From NCBI GenBank assembly GCA_017557005.1, contig JAFZFZ010000099.1:1-41276 (forward strand): 41,276 nt of DNA, read 5' to 3'. Below the pieces are notes generated by a model. It was not told the DNA's origin, made no database searches, and saw only the letters and a program-made list of their open reading frames with translations. The position numbers were made by a program, and so were the translations under genes. Shown here piece by piece: positions 6,799 through 17,900 of this stretch (position 1 is the first letter of the stretch; the number at the start of each line of letters is the position of its first letter). Source of the stretch: Bacteroidaceae bacterium. Its GTDB lineage: Bacteria > Bacteroidota > Bacteroidia > Bacteroidales > Bacteroidaceae.

Positions 6799-9700
6799 AT
6801 GAAAACCATCAAACACTTGCTTTGCGTACTCCTTGCGCTACCCTTCAGTCTACATGCTCAAAGTTGGATCGACATCACTGAAGCATACGTAGCAAACTAC
6901 AACTTCGACAACAACACTGCCCAAGGCTGGACCTACACCAGCGATGCCAGCAGCCAATCGCCAGGATATGGAGGCTTGGAGTTTTGGAATGGTACATTCA
7001 ACATCCACCAAACCATCAATGTGCCCAATGGTAAGTATCGCTTGTCGGTACAGGCATACTACCGCACCACAGACAATGGATCGGCATACAACAGCTACAC
7101 CAATGGTAGCGAAGTGCTCACTGCCCTACTCTATGCCAACGAAAGCCAAACACCCATCGTCAGCATCTACTCTGAGTACCTGACTGAAAACTACGCCAAC
7201 AACTGCTGGGGAACCCGTTCGGGCAGAGAATACTACTACTTCCCCAATGGCATGACGAGCGGTGCGCACTGCTTCGAGATGGGTATGTACAACAACAGTG
7301 TAGAGACGGAGGTTACTAACGGCACACTCACCATCGGTATCGTCAATGAGACCTACATGGGCGGCAACTGGTGCATGATGGACAACTTCAAACTGGAGTA
7401 CTATGGCAAGAAGACACTCATAGAGGAAATCACTCTCTCGCACACCGCCCTCACACTCATCGAAGGCGAGCAACGCCAGCTCAAGGCTACCATCACACCT
7501 ACCAATGCAACCTACCAGAAGCTGTACTGGGTATCGGAGGATGAGGATGTGGCCCTGGTAGACCAGAACGGTATGGTGACTGCCAACGGAGGCGGAAGCA
7601 CCATCGTATATGCCATGGCTACGGATGGCAGCGACGTAGTTGCCGAGTGCGAGGTAACCGTAAAGGAGGCCACACCTACTGCCGAGTCGCTCATCATCAA
7701 CGAGATACAATCGTCAAACGTCGATATGTTTGTAGACCCCTCATTCAACTATGGCGCTTGGGTGGAACTGTACAACCCCACCGATGCCCCCGTGAGCCTC
7801 AGAGGTATCTATGTGAGCGACGACCCCGACAACCTCACCAAGCACCAGCTAAAGCATGCTGCCGCACTGCCCGCCAAGGGCTACTGCGTGATATGGTTTG
7901 ACCACTATCACCACATCTATGCACCTACACAGGTGGACTTCAAACTCGACTTCGATGGAGGCACCATCTACATCAGCAACCGCAACGGAGAGGTGATTGC
8001 CAGCCAAGAATATCCCATGGCCGTGCCACGCACCTCGTATGCCCGCACTGCCAACGGCACAGGAGAGTGGAAACGCACTGCACAGCCTACACCCGGCAAG
8101 AGCAACCTGTCAAGCAACTTCACCGACGAGCGCTTGGAGGCTCCGGTGGTTGACACTGACGGCAAACTGTTTACCACCCCCTTCACAGCCAAGGTAACCA
8201 TCCCCGCAGGAACCACCTTGCGCTATACCACTGACGGTACCACACCTACCCTCACCAACGGTACCACAAGCAACAATGGCCGATTTACGGTAAACGGCAC
8301 TACCACGTATCGCTTCAGACTCTTCCAGGAGGGTAAGCTTCCCAGCCAGGTGGTGACACGCTCTTATATATATATGGATAGAGACTATGTATTGCCTGTG
8401 GTATCGGTAGTGACCGACCCCATCAACCTCTACGACGATAGCCTCGGCGTATATGTGAAGGGTGTAAACGGACGCACGGGTAACGGACAGAGCACTCCGT
8501 GCAACTGGAACATGGATTGGGACCGCCCTGTAAACTTCGAGTACATCACTCCCGACGGTGGCATGGTGGTAAACCAAGAGGTGGACTTTGCCATGTGTGG
8601 CGGATGGAGCCGCTCATGGACACCTCACTCATTCAAGCTGAAAGCAGGAAAGATATACGAGGGACTGAACTCCATTGACTATCCCTTCTTTGCAGACAAG
8701 CCCTACCTCAAGCACAAGACCTTGCAGATACGTAATGGTGGTAACGACACGGGTAGCCGCATCAAAGATGCAGCACTGCAGGAGATCGTGCACCGCTCAG
8801 GACTCGACGTAGACGGACAGTCGACCCAGCCCGTAGTACACTTCATCAACGGTGAGTACAGAGGTATGCTCAACATGCGCGAGCCCAACAACAAGCACTT
8901 TGCCTATGCCAACTACGGCATCGACACCGAGGAGATGGACCAGTTTGAGATGAGTCCTGACTCAGGCTATGTGCAGATGGAGGGCGACCGCGAGGCATTC
9001 CTGGAGTGGTATGCTCTCTCGGAAAATGCGGCTGACGAAGACACCTACGAGGCTATACGCAACCTGGTAGACATTGACGAATACATCAACTACATGGCTG
9101 TAGAGTTCTACCTCGGCGGTACCGACTGGCCTCAGAACAACATCAAGGGCTTCCGTCCACGCATGGAGAACGGCCGCTTCCGCTTCGTGCTGTTCGACCT
9201 CGACGGCACCTTTGCCACCACAAGTCCATTCTACACCTTTGAGGGTAAGCAGACCTACACCTTCGACTACATCTACGACATGGGAGGCCGCCTCACCGAA
9301 GAGATTGAGATGGTGACCATCTTCCTCAACATGCTCTCTAACGAGTCGTTCCGCAAGCAGTTTATCGACACCTACTGCCTCGTGGCTGGTAGCGTATTCG
9401 AACCTTCACGTTGCAATGCCATCATCGACGAAATGGCTGCACGTACCGCATCGACACTGGCTTACGAAGGTCAGTCGCCCTACAACACGGCCAACTCGCT
9501 GAAGAACTCACTTGCCAACCGCCAAAACACCATGATCAATGCTCTGGCGGACTACTGGCGCATGGAGCTCGATGCCAGCATGAAGCAGTCGGTAACCATC
9601 AATGCTAATATTGCCGATGCACCGCTACGCATGAACGATATGGTGATCCCCACCAGCCAGTTTAGCGGAACCCTCTTTGGTCCCGTCACCGTGCGCGCCG

Positions 9701-11133
9701 AAGAGATGGCAGGCTACCGCTTTGCTGGATGGAGCTCAGAAACTACAACCATACAGACGACCCTGATCAGCAAAGGAAGCACATGGAAATACTACGACCA
9801 AGGTTCGCTCGATGAGAAGAACTGGACCGGCACATACTACTCGGCCAGCACATGGAGCAGCGGTGATGCGCCACTCGGCTACTACACCAGCGACGCCAAC
9901 AACAGCCGTGGCTACAACACCATACTTGACTATGGTACCGACGCCAACAACAAGCGTCCCACATACTACTTCCGTCACAACTTCACACTCACTACAACCC
10001 CGACCGACGACGAAGCATTCGTACTCAACTACACCGTAGACGACGGCATGGTGGTATATATCAATGGTACCGAGGCTGCCCGCTACCTGATGCCCGATGG
10101 CACCATCACCTACGACAGCTACGCCTCTACCTATGCCAACGACAACCCCGACAATGGCACAATCACACTGCCTGCATCGCTATTCAAGAAGGGTACCAAT
10201 GTGGTTGCCATCGAAGTGCACAACAATAACAATACCTCATCTGACATCTATCTCGATGCCGAATTGCTGCACTACTCTACAAGCGAATTGGGAAGCATCA
10301 TCTGCACAGACAACGAGTACACCTTCTCTGGCAATGCTCAGCTCACTGCCATCTATGAGCCCTTGACCGAAGAGGAGGTAGTCGCCGCTGGCAACCTACC
10401 CGTACGCATCAATGAGATCAGTGCCGACAATAGCATCTACGTCAATGAGTACTACAAGAAGAACGACTGGATAGAGCTCTACAACACAACCAGCGAGCCT
10501 ATTGACGTGGCTGGCATGTACCTGAGCGACAACCTGGAGAAGCCTACTAAATACCAGATCGAGAGCGACGACAATGCAAGCACCCTCATCGAGCCGTACG
10601 GACATCTCATCGTTTGGGCCGATAAGCTGATGACGTTTACCCAGTTGCATGCATCGTTCAAACTTGACACGGAGGGTGGATACGTGGTACTCACCGCTGC
10701 AGACGAGTCGTGGAGAGATGTCATCTACTATGAGCCTCACCTCGGCACTGAATCGGTAGGCCTCTACCCTGACGGCAGCCACGACGTGTATATCATGAGC
10801 AAGCCCACCATCGGCAAGCCCAACACCATCAACAGCTATGCTGCATGGCTGGAGCAGCCCGAGATTCCCGCTTTCGGAGAGGGCATAGAAGCTATCACCG
10901 CAGAGGAGTTGACGCTGACCGTATACGAGCAGACACTGCACATCCACAGCCAGACCGCTACTACAGCCACCGTTGCTGTATACACAGCTACAGGTCAGCA
11001 ATGCATGAAGGCTGCGACCGCACTCACCAACGGACACGCTACCATCGGCCTGACCGCATTGGCTAAGGGTACCTATATCGTAGCCGTGACCGACAACGAG
11101 GGCAACACTGTAACAATGAAAATAAAGATTTAA
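6799..11133 (+). CDS. Giant secreted CotH-kinase protein with Ig-like, lamin-tail and chitobiase-like modules and a sorting tail
   Basis: 1444 residues from the ATG at 6799, which gives a clean signal peptide (1-20). Modules in order: carbohydrate-binding-like beta-sandwich (22-203); bacterial Ig-like Big_2 (about 205-290); first lamin-tail domain (about 296-435, [19 protein letters not shown]); chitobiase/HEX C-terminal-type domain (444-524, [11 protein letters not shown]); CotH kinase-like domain (about 530-920); a beta-sandwich (990-1165); second lamin-tail (1199-1347); C-terminal T9SS-type sorting domain (1370-1444, ending in [13 protein letters not shown]...KIKI). The CotH domain has the [10 protein letters not shown] loop (D776) and FDLDGTF (D800/D802), matching the atypical protein-kinase catalytic and metal sites. 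CotH domains phosphorylate proteins in spore-formers; the extracellular target here is unknown. fhs follows after 16 nt. Confidence 0.88.
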   Translation: MKTIKHLLCVLLALPFSLHAQSWIDITEAYVANYNFDNNTAQGWTYTSDASSQSPGYGGLEFWNGTFNIHQTINVPNGKYRLSVQAYYRTTDNGSAYNSYTNGSEVLTALLYANESQTPIVSIYSEYLTENYANNCWGTRSGREYYYFPNGMTSGAHCFEMGMYNNSVETEVTNGTLTIGIVNETYMGGNWCMMDNFKLEYYGKKTLIEEITLSHTALTLIEGEQRQLKATITPTNATYQKLYWVSEDEDVALVDQNGMVTANGGGSTIVYAMATDGSDVVAECEVTVKEATPTAESLIINEIQSSNVDMFVDPSFNYGAWVELYNPTDAPVSLRGIYVSDDPDNLTKHQLKHAAALPAKGYCVIWFDHYHHIYAPTQVDFKLDFDGGTIYISNRNGEVIASQEYPMAVPRTSYARTANGTGEWKRTAQPTPGKSNLSSNFTDERLEAPVVDTDGKLFTTPFTAKVTIPAGTTLRYTTDGTTPTLTNGTTSNNGRFTVNGTTTYRFRLFQEGKLPSQVVTRSYIYMDRDYVLPVVSVVTDPINLYDDSLGVYVKGVNGRTGNGQSTPCNWNMDWDRPVNFEYITPDGGMVVNQEVDFAMCGGWSRSWTPHSFKLKAGKIYEGLNSIDYPFFADKPYLKHKTLQIRNGGNDTGSRIKDAALQEIVHRSGLDVDGQSTQPVVHFINGEYRGMLNMREPNNKHFAYANYGIDTEEMDQFEMSPDSGYVQMEGDREAFLEWYALSENAADEDTYEAIRNLVDIDEYINYMAVEFYLGGTDWPQNNIKGFRPRMENGRFRFVLFDLDGTFATTSPFYTFEGKQTYTFDYIYDMGGRLTEEIEMVTIFLNMLSNESFRKQFIDTYCLVAGSVFEPSRCNAIIDEMAARTASTLAYEGQSPYNTANSLKNSLANRQNTMINALADYWRMELDASMKQSVTINANIADAPLRMNDMVIPTSQFSGTLFGPVTVRAEEMAGYRFAGWSSETTTIQTTLISKGSTWKYYDQGSLDEKNWTGTYYSASTWSSGDAPLGYYTSDANNSRGYNTILDYGTDANNKRPTYYFRHNFTLTTTPTDDEAFVLNYTVDDGMVVYINGTEAARYLMPDGTITYDSYASTYANDNPDNGTITLPASLFKKGTNVVAIEVHNNNNTSSDIYLDAELLHYSTSELGSIICTDNEYTFSGNAQLTAIYEPLTEEEVVAAGNLPVRINEISADNSIYVNEYYKKNDWIELYNTTSEPIDVAGMYLSDNLEKPTKYQIESDDNASTLIEPYGHLIVWADKLMTFTQLHASFKLDTEGGYVVLTAADESWRDVIYYEPHLGTESVGLYPDGSHDVYIMSKPTIGKPNTINSYAAWLEQPEIPAFGEGIEAITAEELTLTVYEQTLHIHSQTATTATVAVYTATGQQCMKAATALTNGHATIGLTALAKGTYIVAVTDNEGNTVTMKIKI

Positions 11134-11149
11134 TAATATAACTATTCGT

Positions 11150-12817
11150 ATGAAAACAGACATCGAAATTGCTCGTAATACCCCGCTGGTAAACATCGAG
11201 CAGATTGCACTGCAAGCCGGCATTCCCGCCGAGAGCGTTAACCCCTATGGCCGCTATATGGCCAAGATTGATGAGCACCTCATCGACGATGCCAAGGTTA
11301 AAGAGAGCAACCTCATCCTCGTTACCGCTATCACCCCCACCAAGGCAGGTATCGGTAAGACTACCGTATCTATCGGTCTTGCCCTTGGCCTCAACAAGAT
11401 TGGTAAGAAGACCATGGTAGCATTGCGTGAGCCCTCACTCGGCCCCTGCTTCGGCATGAAGGGTGGTGCTGCTGGTGGTGGCTACACACAGGTGTTGCCC
11501 ATGGACAAGATCAACCTCCACTTTACTGGTGACTTCCATGCCATCACCTCGGCCAACAACATGATTGCCGCATTGCTCGACAACTACATGTATCAGAACC
11601 GCGACAAAGGTATTGGTCTGAAGGAGGTATTGTGGCGCCGCGTACTCGACGTGAACGACCGCTCACTGCGCTACATCGTTACCGGACTTGGCCCCAAGAC
11701 CAACGGTTTTGCTCAGGAGGCAGGCTTCGACATCACTCCCGCTTCGGAGATCATGGCTATCCTCTGCTTGGCTACCGATGAGAACGACTTGCGTCGCCGC
11801 ATCGAGAACATCCTCCTTGGCTTCACCTACGAGGGCAAACCCTTCACCGTGAAGGACCTCGGCGTAGCAGGTGCTATCACCGTATTGCTCAAGGATGCCA
11901 TCTCACCCAACCTCGTGCAGACCACAGAGAACACTCCCGCCATCGTACACGGAGGTCCCTTTGCCAATATCGCTCACGGCTGTAACTCAGTGCTCGCTAC
12001 CAAGTTGGCGATGACATATGCCGACTACGTGATTACCGAAGCAGGTTTCGGTGCTGACCTTGGTGCAGAGAAGTTCTACGACATCAAGTGCCGCAAGGCA
12101 GGCCTCAACCCCAAACTCACCGTACTCGTGGCTACCTCACGTGCACTGAAGATGCATGGCGGCGTATCACAAGACCTGGTAGCAGAGCCCAACCTCGAGG
12201 CATTGAAGGCTGGTATGAGCAACCTTGACAAGCACTTGCGCAACTTGCAGTCGTTCGGTCAGACCGTAGTAGTAGCCTTCAACCGCTACAACGGCGACAG
12301 CGAAGAGGAGATCAACTACGTACGTCAACACTGCGCAGAACTGGGCGTAGGATGCGAGGTAAACGAAGCTTATGCACTCGGAGGTGAAGGTGCTGCTAAA
12401 CTGGCTCAGCTCGTAGTGGACACCATCAACGAAAAGCCCTCAACCAACCTGCAGTTTGCCTACGATGATGCTGACAGCGTAGAAGAGAAGATTGCCAAGG
12501 TAGCCAAGAACCTCTATGGTGCTGCTTCAGTAACACTGAGCGCTGCTGCCAAGAAGAAGTTGGCTATGGTTGCCGAACTCGGCTATACCCACTTTCCCAT
12601 CTGTATCGCCAAGACACAGTATTCATTCTCTACCGACGCGAAGAAATACGGTGCTCCCGAGGGCTTCGGCTTCAACGTACAAGACATCGTTATCAATGCC
12701 GGCGCCGAGATGCTCGTAGTGGTATCAGGTGACATCATGCGTATGCCCGGTCTCCCCAAAGAGCCCGCAGCACTCCATATTGACATTGTGAACGGAGAAA
12801 TCGAAGGATTGGATTAA
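11150..12817 (+). CDS. fhs: Formate-tetrahydrofolate ligase
   Basis: 555 residues, the usual length. The cytoplasmic enzyme makes 10-formyl-THF from formate, ATP and THF, feeding purine and fMet synthesis. A P-loop-like ATP site is visible at 62-72 ([11 protein letters not shown]). It is followed by [20 protein letters not shown] (about 90-110) and the typical [14 protein letters not shown]. The C-terminal end carries [15 protein letters not shown], also typical. The gene begins only 16 nt after the CotH stop and I see no promoter box in that gap. It may be read through from the CotH promoter or use a promoter inside that gene. A strong terminator follows. Confidence 0.97.
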   Translation: MKTDIEIARNTPLVNIEQIALQAGIPAESVNPYGRYMAKIDEHLIDDAKVKESNLILVTAITPTKAGIGKTTVSIGLALGLNKIGKKTMVALREPSLGPCFGMKGGAAGGGYTQVLPMDKINLHFTGDFHAITSANNMIAALLDNYMYQNRDKGIGLKEVLWRRVLDVNDRSLRYIVTGLGPKTNGFAQEAGFDITPASEIMAILCLATDENDLRRRIENILLGFTYEGKPFTVKDLGVAGAITVLLKDAISPNLVQTTENTPAIVHGGPFANIAHGCNSVLATKLAMTYADYVITEAGFGADLGAEKFYDIKCRKAGLNPKLTVLVATSRALKMHGGVSQDLVAEPNLEALKAGMSNLDKHLRNLQSFGQTVVVAFNRYNGDSEEEINYVRQHCAELGVGCEVNEAYALGGEGAAKLAQLVVDTINEKPSTNLQFAYDDADSVEEKIAKVAKNLYGAASVTLSAAAKKKLAMVAELGYTHFPICIAKTQYSFSTDAKKYGAPEGFGFNVQDIVINAGAEMLVVVSGDIMRMPGLPKEPAALHIDIVNGEIEGLD

Positions 12818-12837
12818 TCCTAACGCAAACATATGAG

Positions 12838-12869
12838 AAAGAGTGGCAGGCGAGAGCTTGCCACTCTTT
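12838..12869 (+). terminator. Rho-independent terminator after fhs
   Basis: AAAGAGTGGCA (12838-12848) pairs perfectly with TGCCACTCTTT (12859-12869) around a 10-nt loop. A T-rich tail (TTTATTTC) follows. Confidence 0.9.
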
Positions 12870-12905
12870 ATTTCAAGCAAATGCATCACATAATCGGTAG
12901 TCCAC

Positions 12906-12936
12906 TTGTATAAGAAAGGCGTAACTATTATCTTTG
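12906..12936 (+). promoter_or_regulatory. Bacteroidetes-type promoter (TTG-N20-TATCTTTG) of the FecCD permease
   Basis: TTG at 12906-12908, then 20 nt, then TATCTTTG at 12929-12936, a full consensus match. The leader to the ATG at 12988 would be about 45 nt. The sequence GTGTGACATCATCGCACC just downstream could be part of an operator but is not clearly palindromic. Confidence 0.75.
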
Positions 12937-12987
12937 CAAGGTGTGACATCATCGCACCTATGAGCATCTAACGCCACACCTCTTGTT

Positions 12988-14004
12988 ATGAAACGTATAC
13001 TACCTCTTCTGCTATCGATAGCTATCGTCGCTTTGTTTGCCACTAACCTATTGTATGGTTCGGTGCGCATTCCTTTGGGCGAGATTGTCAACATCCTTCT
13101 TGGAGGCGAAGCCGAGAAAGTTGCATGGCAATACATCATCCTCGAGTCGCGTCTTCCACAAGCGCTGACGGCCCTGCTTACGGGCGCTGCTCTGGCTGCT
13201 TCGGGACTGATGCTGCAAACAGCATTCAACAATCCCTTGGCTGGTCCCGACATCTTGGGTATTAACTCCGGCGCAGGCTTGGGTGCTGCTATCGTCCTGC
13301 TTATGTTTGGAGGACTCATACCTGCCGGGAACCTCTTCCTCGGAGGTTCGTTGACCTTGGTAGCTGCCGCTTTTGTGGGAGCGCTGCTGGTGACGATGCT
13401 CATCCTCTTCTTTGCCTCACGCCTGCGTAGCCATTCGATGCTACTCATCATCGGCATGATGGTAGGATATATCGTATCGTCAGCCGTATCGTTGCTCAAC
13501 TTCTTCTCTACTGCTGAGGGAGTGCAGTCTTACATGATGTGGGGAATGGGTAACTTTGGTGGTGTATCGCGCCAGAGCCTGCCGCTCTTTGCCTCCCTTG
13601 TCCTCATCGGGCTGGCCATTGCCATCCTGCTTGTCAAACCGCTTAATGCGCTGCTCTTGGGAGAACGCTATGCCGAGAACTTAGGCATCAACACACGCCG
13701 CACACGCTCACTCCTACTCCTCTCCACCGGTTTGCTGGTAGCAGTGACTACGGCCTACTGCGGCCCTATCAGCTTCATCGGTCTGGCAGTACCCCACATA
13801 GCCCGCCTGATGCTTGGCACAGGCAACCATCGTTCGCTTATGCCTATCACCATGCTCTGCGGAAGCCTCATCGCCCTACTGTGCAACCTCATCAGCACAC
13901 TGCCCGGCGACAATGGGCTATTGCCACTCAATGCAATCACACCCATCATCGGAGCACCTATTATCATCTACGTCATTGTAAGCAGACGAAAGACGCTGAT
14001 TTAA
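12988..14004 (+). CDS. FecCD-family ABC transporter permease (iron-siderophore, heme or cobalamin type)
   Basis: 338 residues, normal for FecCD/BtuC permeases, which form the inner-membrane channel for chelated iron, heme or corrinoid. Hydrophobic helices run through the whole length. Family signatures are present: SRLPQALTALLTGAALAASG (about 51-70), FNNPLAGPDILGINSGAG (about 79-96) and, near the C-terminus, GPISFIGLAVPHIARLMLG (about 257-275). It has its own promoter. No periplasmic binding protein, ATPase or TonB receptor adjoins it; the next gene converges from the other side 6 nt away. It must work with subunits encoded elsewhere, or be the remnant of a larger operon. The substrate cannot be told from sequence. 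Confidence 0.93.
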   Translation: MKRILPLLLSIAIVALFATNLLYGSVRIPLGEIVNILLGGEAEKVAWQYIILESRLPQALTALLTGAALAASGLMLQTAFNNPLAGPDILGINSGAGLGAAIVLLMFGGLIPAGNLFLGGSLTLVAAAFVGALLVTMLILFFASRLRSHSMLLIIGMMVGYIVSSAVSLLNFFSTAEGVQSYMMWGMGNFGGVSRQSLPLFASLVLIGLAIAILLVKPLNALLLGERYAENLGINTRRTRSLLLLSTGLLVAVTTAYCGPISFIGLAVPHIARLMLGTGNHRSLMPITMLCGSLIALLCNLISTLPGDNGLLPLNAITPIIGAPIIIYVIVSRRKTLI

Positions 14005-14010
14005 GAGGAG

Positions 14011-14907
14011 TCAGCTCTTCGCTTTCGCCTTCACGCAGTATTCGTTGAAGACGATACCTGCTACGATAAGCACCAAACCGATATAGGTAGTGGGCACAAT
14101 CGGTTCGCCCAAGATAGCCGACACGAAGAAGAGCGAAAGGAAGGGCGAGAGGTAGCATAGTTGGTTGACAAGCGCAGGGTTGGTGGTCTTTCGAATAGCC
14201 AAGCCGAAGCATACGAAGGGAATACCCATCTCAAAAGCACCTACATACATACCCGAGAGCACACCTGGGAGCGAATGGAGGTTAGCACCTACGAACAGGG
14301 CACCCAACAGCAGATAGACACTACCGAAGAGGAAGCTCATAAAGCAGGCTACCGTAGCATCGGCCTTCTCCTTGTTCTTATTGTTGACCATCCAATAGCT
14401 TGCCCACAGAAGAGCACTCATCACACCCAGAGCAAGACCGCCCAAGGGGATGCCAGCACCACTGATCTGCTTGCCTCCTGCAGAGATGATGATGAGTCCG
14501 AACAACGACACCAGCATACCTATATACTTCTTTGCCGGTATGGGCTGCTTAGTAAACACGGCAAGCAACACTACGAGCAGCACGGGCCATATGTAATTGA
14601 CCGGCTGGGCAACCTGCGCGGGCAACAGGTCGTACGACTTGAACAGTACGAGATAGTAGGCCACGGGATTGAGCAAGCCAAGCAATGCAAAATATCCCCA
14701 CATCTTCTTCGACAGGCCACGTACCTCTTTCCACTTACGCTGCACGGTAAGCACAATGGCAAAAATTACCAGCGAGGTGAGACTTGCTACAATCAACATC
14801 TCGAAGTGGCTGAGATATTCGAGTGTCTTCTTAAATGCGGTGGCCACGGTAGACCAACTGAGTACGGCAGCCATAGCCAATGCAATGGCTTTGTTGTTTT
14901 CTTTCAT
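14011..14907 (-). CDS. EamA/DMT-family transporter
   Basis: 298 residues with about ten hydrophobic helices arranged as two EamA repeats. The first is about residues 7-140, with LSWSTVATAFKKTLEYLS and a typical QPVNYIWPVLLVVLLA segment. The second is about 150-292, with SALLWASYWMV and SPFLSLFFVSAILGEPI. Such inner-membrane drug/metabolite transporters usually export amino acids or other small metabolites; the substrate here is not predictable. I place the start at the ATG (14907) rather than the TTG one codon earlier. The gene lies 45 nt downstream of the large 14953-18981 gene on the same strand without an obvious promoter, so it may be its distal partner. It converges on the FecCD gene with a 6-nt gap. 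Confidence 0.9.
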   Translation of the reverse strand: MKENNKAIALAMAAVLSWSTVATAFKKTLEYLSHFEMLIVASLTSLVIFAIVLTVQRKWKEVRGLSKKMWGYFALLGLLNPVAYYLVLFKSYDLLPAQVAQPVNYIWPVLLVVLLAVFTKQPIPAKKYIGMLVSLFGLIIISAGGKQISGAGIPLGGLALGVMSALLWASYWMVNNKNKEKADATVACFMSFLFGSVYLLLGALFVGANLHSLPGVLSGMYVGAFEMGIPFVCFGLAIRKTTNPALVNQLCYLSPFLSLFFVSAILGEPIVPTTYIGLVLIVAGIVFNEYCVKAKAKS

Positions 14908-14952
14908 CAAATATAGTTTTATTGTTATTATTATCTTTTGTAACTTGCGTCT

Positions 14953-17900
14953 TTACGGTCGCACGACCTTCTTGCCATTGACAATATAGACGCCATTCTC
15001 GTATTCGTGCGAAGCCTGCAGGCGTATACCATGCGTGGAATAGACCTCACGTTGGGTCGGACTTTGTATATTGGCTATGCCATCGTCAACATTGGTGTTC
15101 TTCTTCAGCAAACGTACATTATCTATATATAATAAGGTATTGTTAGCAGCTCCCACACTTGACGAGGTGGCAAAGCCCAAACTGATCTCTACATCGCAAC
15201 GCTCGGCAAGGGTAAAATCATAGTTCATCAGCTCCCACTCCATATTGGCCTTCGGGTAACGATAATCGGTAGTCGAGCCATACTTGATTCCAGTATAGGA
15301 GGTATTCGTATTGCCCGATGCTATGACCTTGCGGCCATCGTTGCTCTGCTGGTTCGTACACTCATAACGCATATCGATGAGCAGGCGATAGTCCCCAGCC
15401 GGGAGGTTTACCGTCTGCACAATACGGTTGGTACCTGAGGTCCACGAGTTGAGCACCGTCAAGCAACGTACGCCGCATGTATCGTCCATCAGAGGACGCG
15501 CACACTGGGCCGCATAGTTACCCACATTGGAGGGACTCACACAATACATCGTAGTGCTATAGGGCATGGAGTACATACGAGCAAAGTTAGAGCCTCCACT
15601 GAGCGAGGTCTTAGCCGTCCACCCTTGCACCGGGAGCACATTGGGGTAGCTGCTATTAGTAGCTTTCACCGCATTAACATAACAGGGGTTGTATACCGTG
15701 CTGCCCAGGGTGACATTACCATTGGCATTACCATAGGTCACGTCATCTTCAAAATTGGCATTGGCGAGCATTTCAGCGGTGATGTCGGTATACCCCTCAT
15801 AAAAATTTACGGTGTCCTCCTCCGGCATAATAGCCTCCTCTATTCGCAAGGTACTGCCCTCAGCGCTAACCTTTACCTGTGCCTTGCCCGAGAGAACGAA
15901 GGTGCTGGTAGCTACCTGTCCACCAGAAACGATGCTGACGGTAACCTCATGCTCCTTCTTGCTTGTAGATGCCAGGTAGACTGCACACGAATCGTCGGGA
16001 GCCTGCATAGCATGGAGATTGTCGCCCTTGACAAACACGCGAAGCACGTCGCTCACCGAATGGTTGATCTCTGCAGCAAACTGAGCCGATGCTTTGCTCT
16101 CCGCAATCGTGGTAAGAGCGCTGAAGACGGGAGCGCCAAGCTGACATGTTACATTCTCAAGCACGCATTTTTGGTCGCTCACAAAATTGGCGAGTATCAA
16201 GTAGTATGCACCATCAGGATCGGGAGCAATCACTCCATTCCATCCTTCGGGTACCACGTCGGTAAGCACCTGTAACCCTTCAGCCATCTTCTGCGTGGTG
16301 GCAGCATCTATATTACTATAGTAGATGACATGACGGCGATCGATGACTTCACCGTTAGTGAAGCTACGGCTCTGCGACGAATAAGAGGTGTAGAGCTTGG
16401 CCGTCTGTATAGAATTGTTGATGCCACGATCGCCGAATGCCATACCAGAGGCACTCTTCGAAACGACACCCAACTCATTGTCAATATTTACCCATGGACT
16501 CTGCCATGTAGCGAGGGTACTACCATCCAACTGGCGATGTGTAATCGCAGCCTGCTCATCCTCCGCTGTTTGGCTGTAGATGGTGCGCTTCTCCTTCATC
16601 ATCGGGTCGGTACTGATAGCCAGCATGCCGCCCTGCTCACGAGTAATTGTACCGTTGGTATTACCACGCACATAGTCAACGTAGATTACAGCATTGCCGG
16701 GTGTTGAGTAGAGAGCAAAACGATTGTTGAGAGCCGCATCGTTGGTGTTGAGTTCGCCATTCATCGTATAGCTATTGCCGCGTAGCTCATATACTCCACT
16801 TACAACAGGGCTCGCATTGGTGCCCTTGCCACTCACCGTATACCATCCAAGCAGGTTGCCGGTATTGTTGGCACGATAAGGCACTACAATCTTGTTCTTA
16901 TCGGGACTGTTTGCAGCAAAATAGCCGGTGTAGCTCTTCAGTCCTGTGCTCCAAGAGAAGCAGGTAAAACGATCGGCTGTGGCTGCACGCACAATGTTCT
17001 GTGTGCCAAAAATCTTAGCATCAGCATAGCGGGCATTGAAGTCGCTCCAAGCTGTAGGAGCAAGGTCGGCAGTAGGCAATGTCTCGTGCATCAGCCAAGT
17101 CATCATCACGCGGTGTGCCTCCACGCCCATACGACGAGCACCCACATCCGCATTGAGCAACCATGAGCCATCAGCGGTGGTAGTCTGGCGAGCCTTAATA
17201 TACTTGTAGGCCATATTTTCGAGCATCAGCGCATTGGCATCGCGCAAGAAGCAGGCCATGGTAGAATATGAAGTGATCTGGTCAAACAAGAATAGGCTCC
17301 AGTCATTACCATTCGGCATGGCAAGTTCGCCATCAGCAAGTGCCAGCCAATTGAGCACCTCGTCCATCACCTCCTGATTGTTGTGCATGAGCGCATTGGT
17401 ATGCCACTTTTCCTCACCGATGGTGCCGAGCTGGAACATCTTCAAGGCCAATGCAGCCTCGCCCAACTCCTGCATCACCACATTCTGATAGCTGGTATGG
17501 AAGAGGTTATGGTTTTGCAACGTATAGTCATCGTAGAGGTTCTTGCCCTTATAGAGATTGGCCACGGTAGTATTGTCATACTCGGGGTCGATGACGGTGT
17601 TGTCAGTAGCATCGGCATAGTGCGAATAGCTGTTGATGGCAAACTCGCGCAAGCGGGCAAACCACTTAGGCGCCAATGCATCATCGGGGAAGAGGCCCAG
17701 TGCGGCAGCCAACACATCGGCTTCCCAACCATTCTCCTCTGCCTTCGAGTCAGATGCATATCCTGTAGGGATGGAGCGCTCCAACTCATAGTTGCACTCG
17801 GCCTTGAGCAAAGCGTAGATGTATCCCTTCTGTGCTTCGGTGAGCTTATCCCATTGGAAATAGGCCGAGTAAGCAACCGACATGGCCCACAACGATGACT

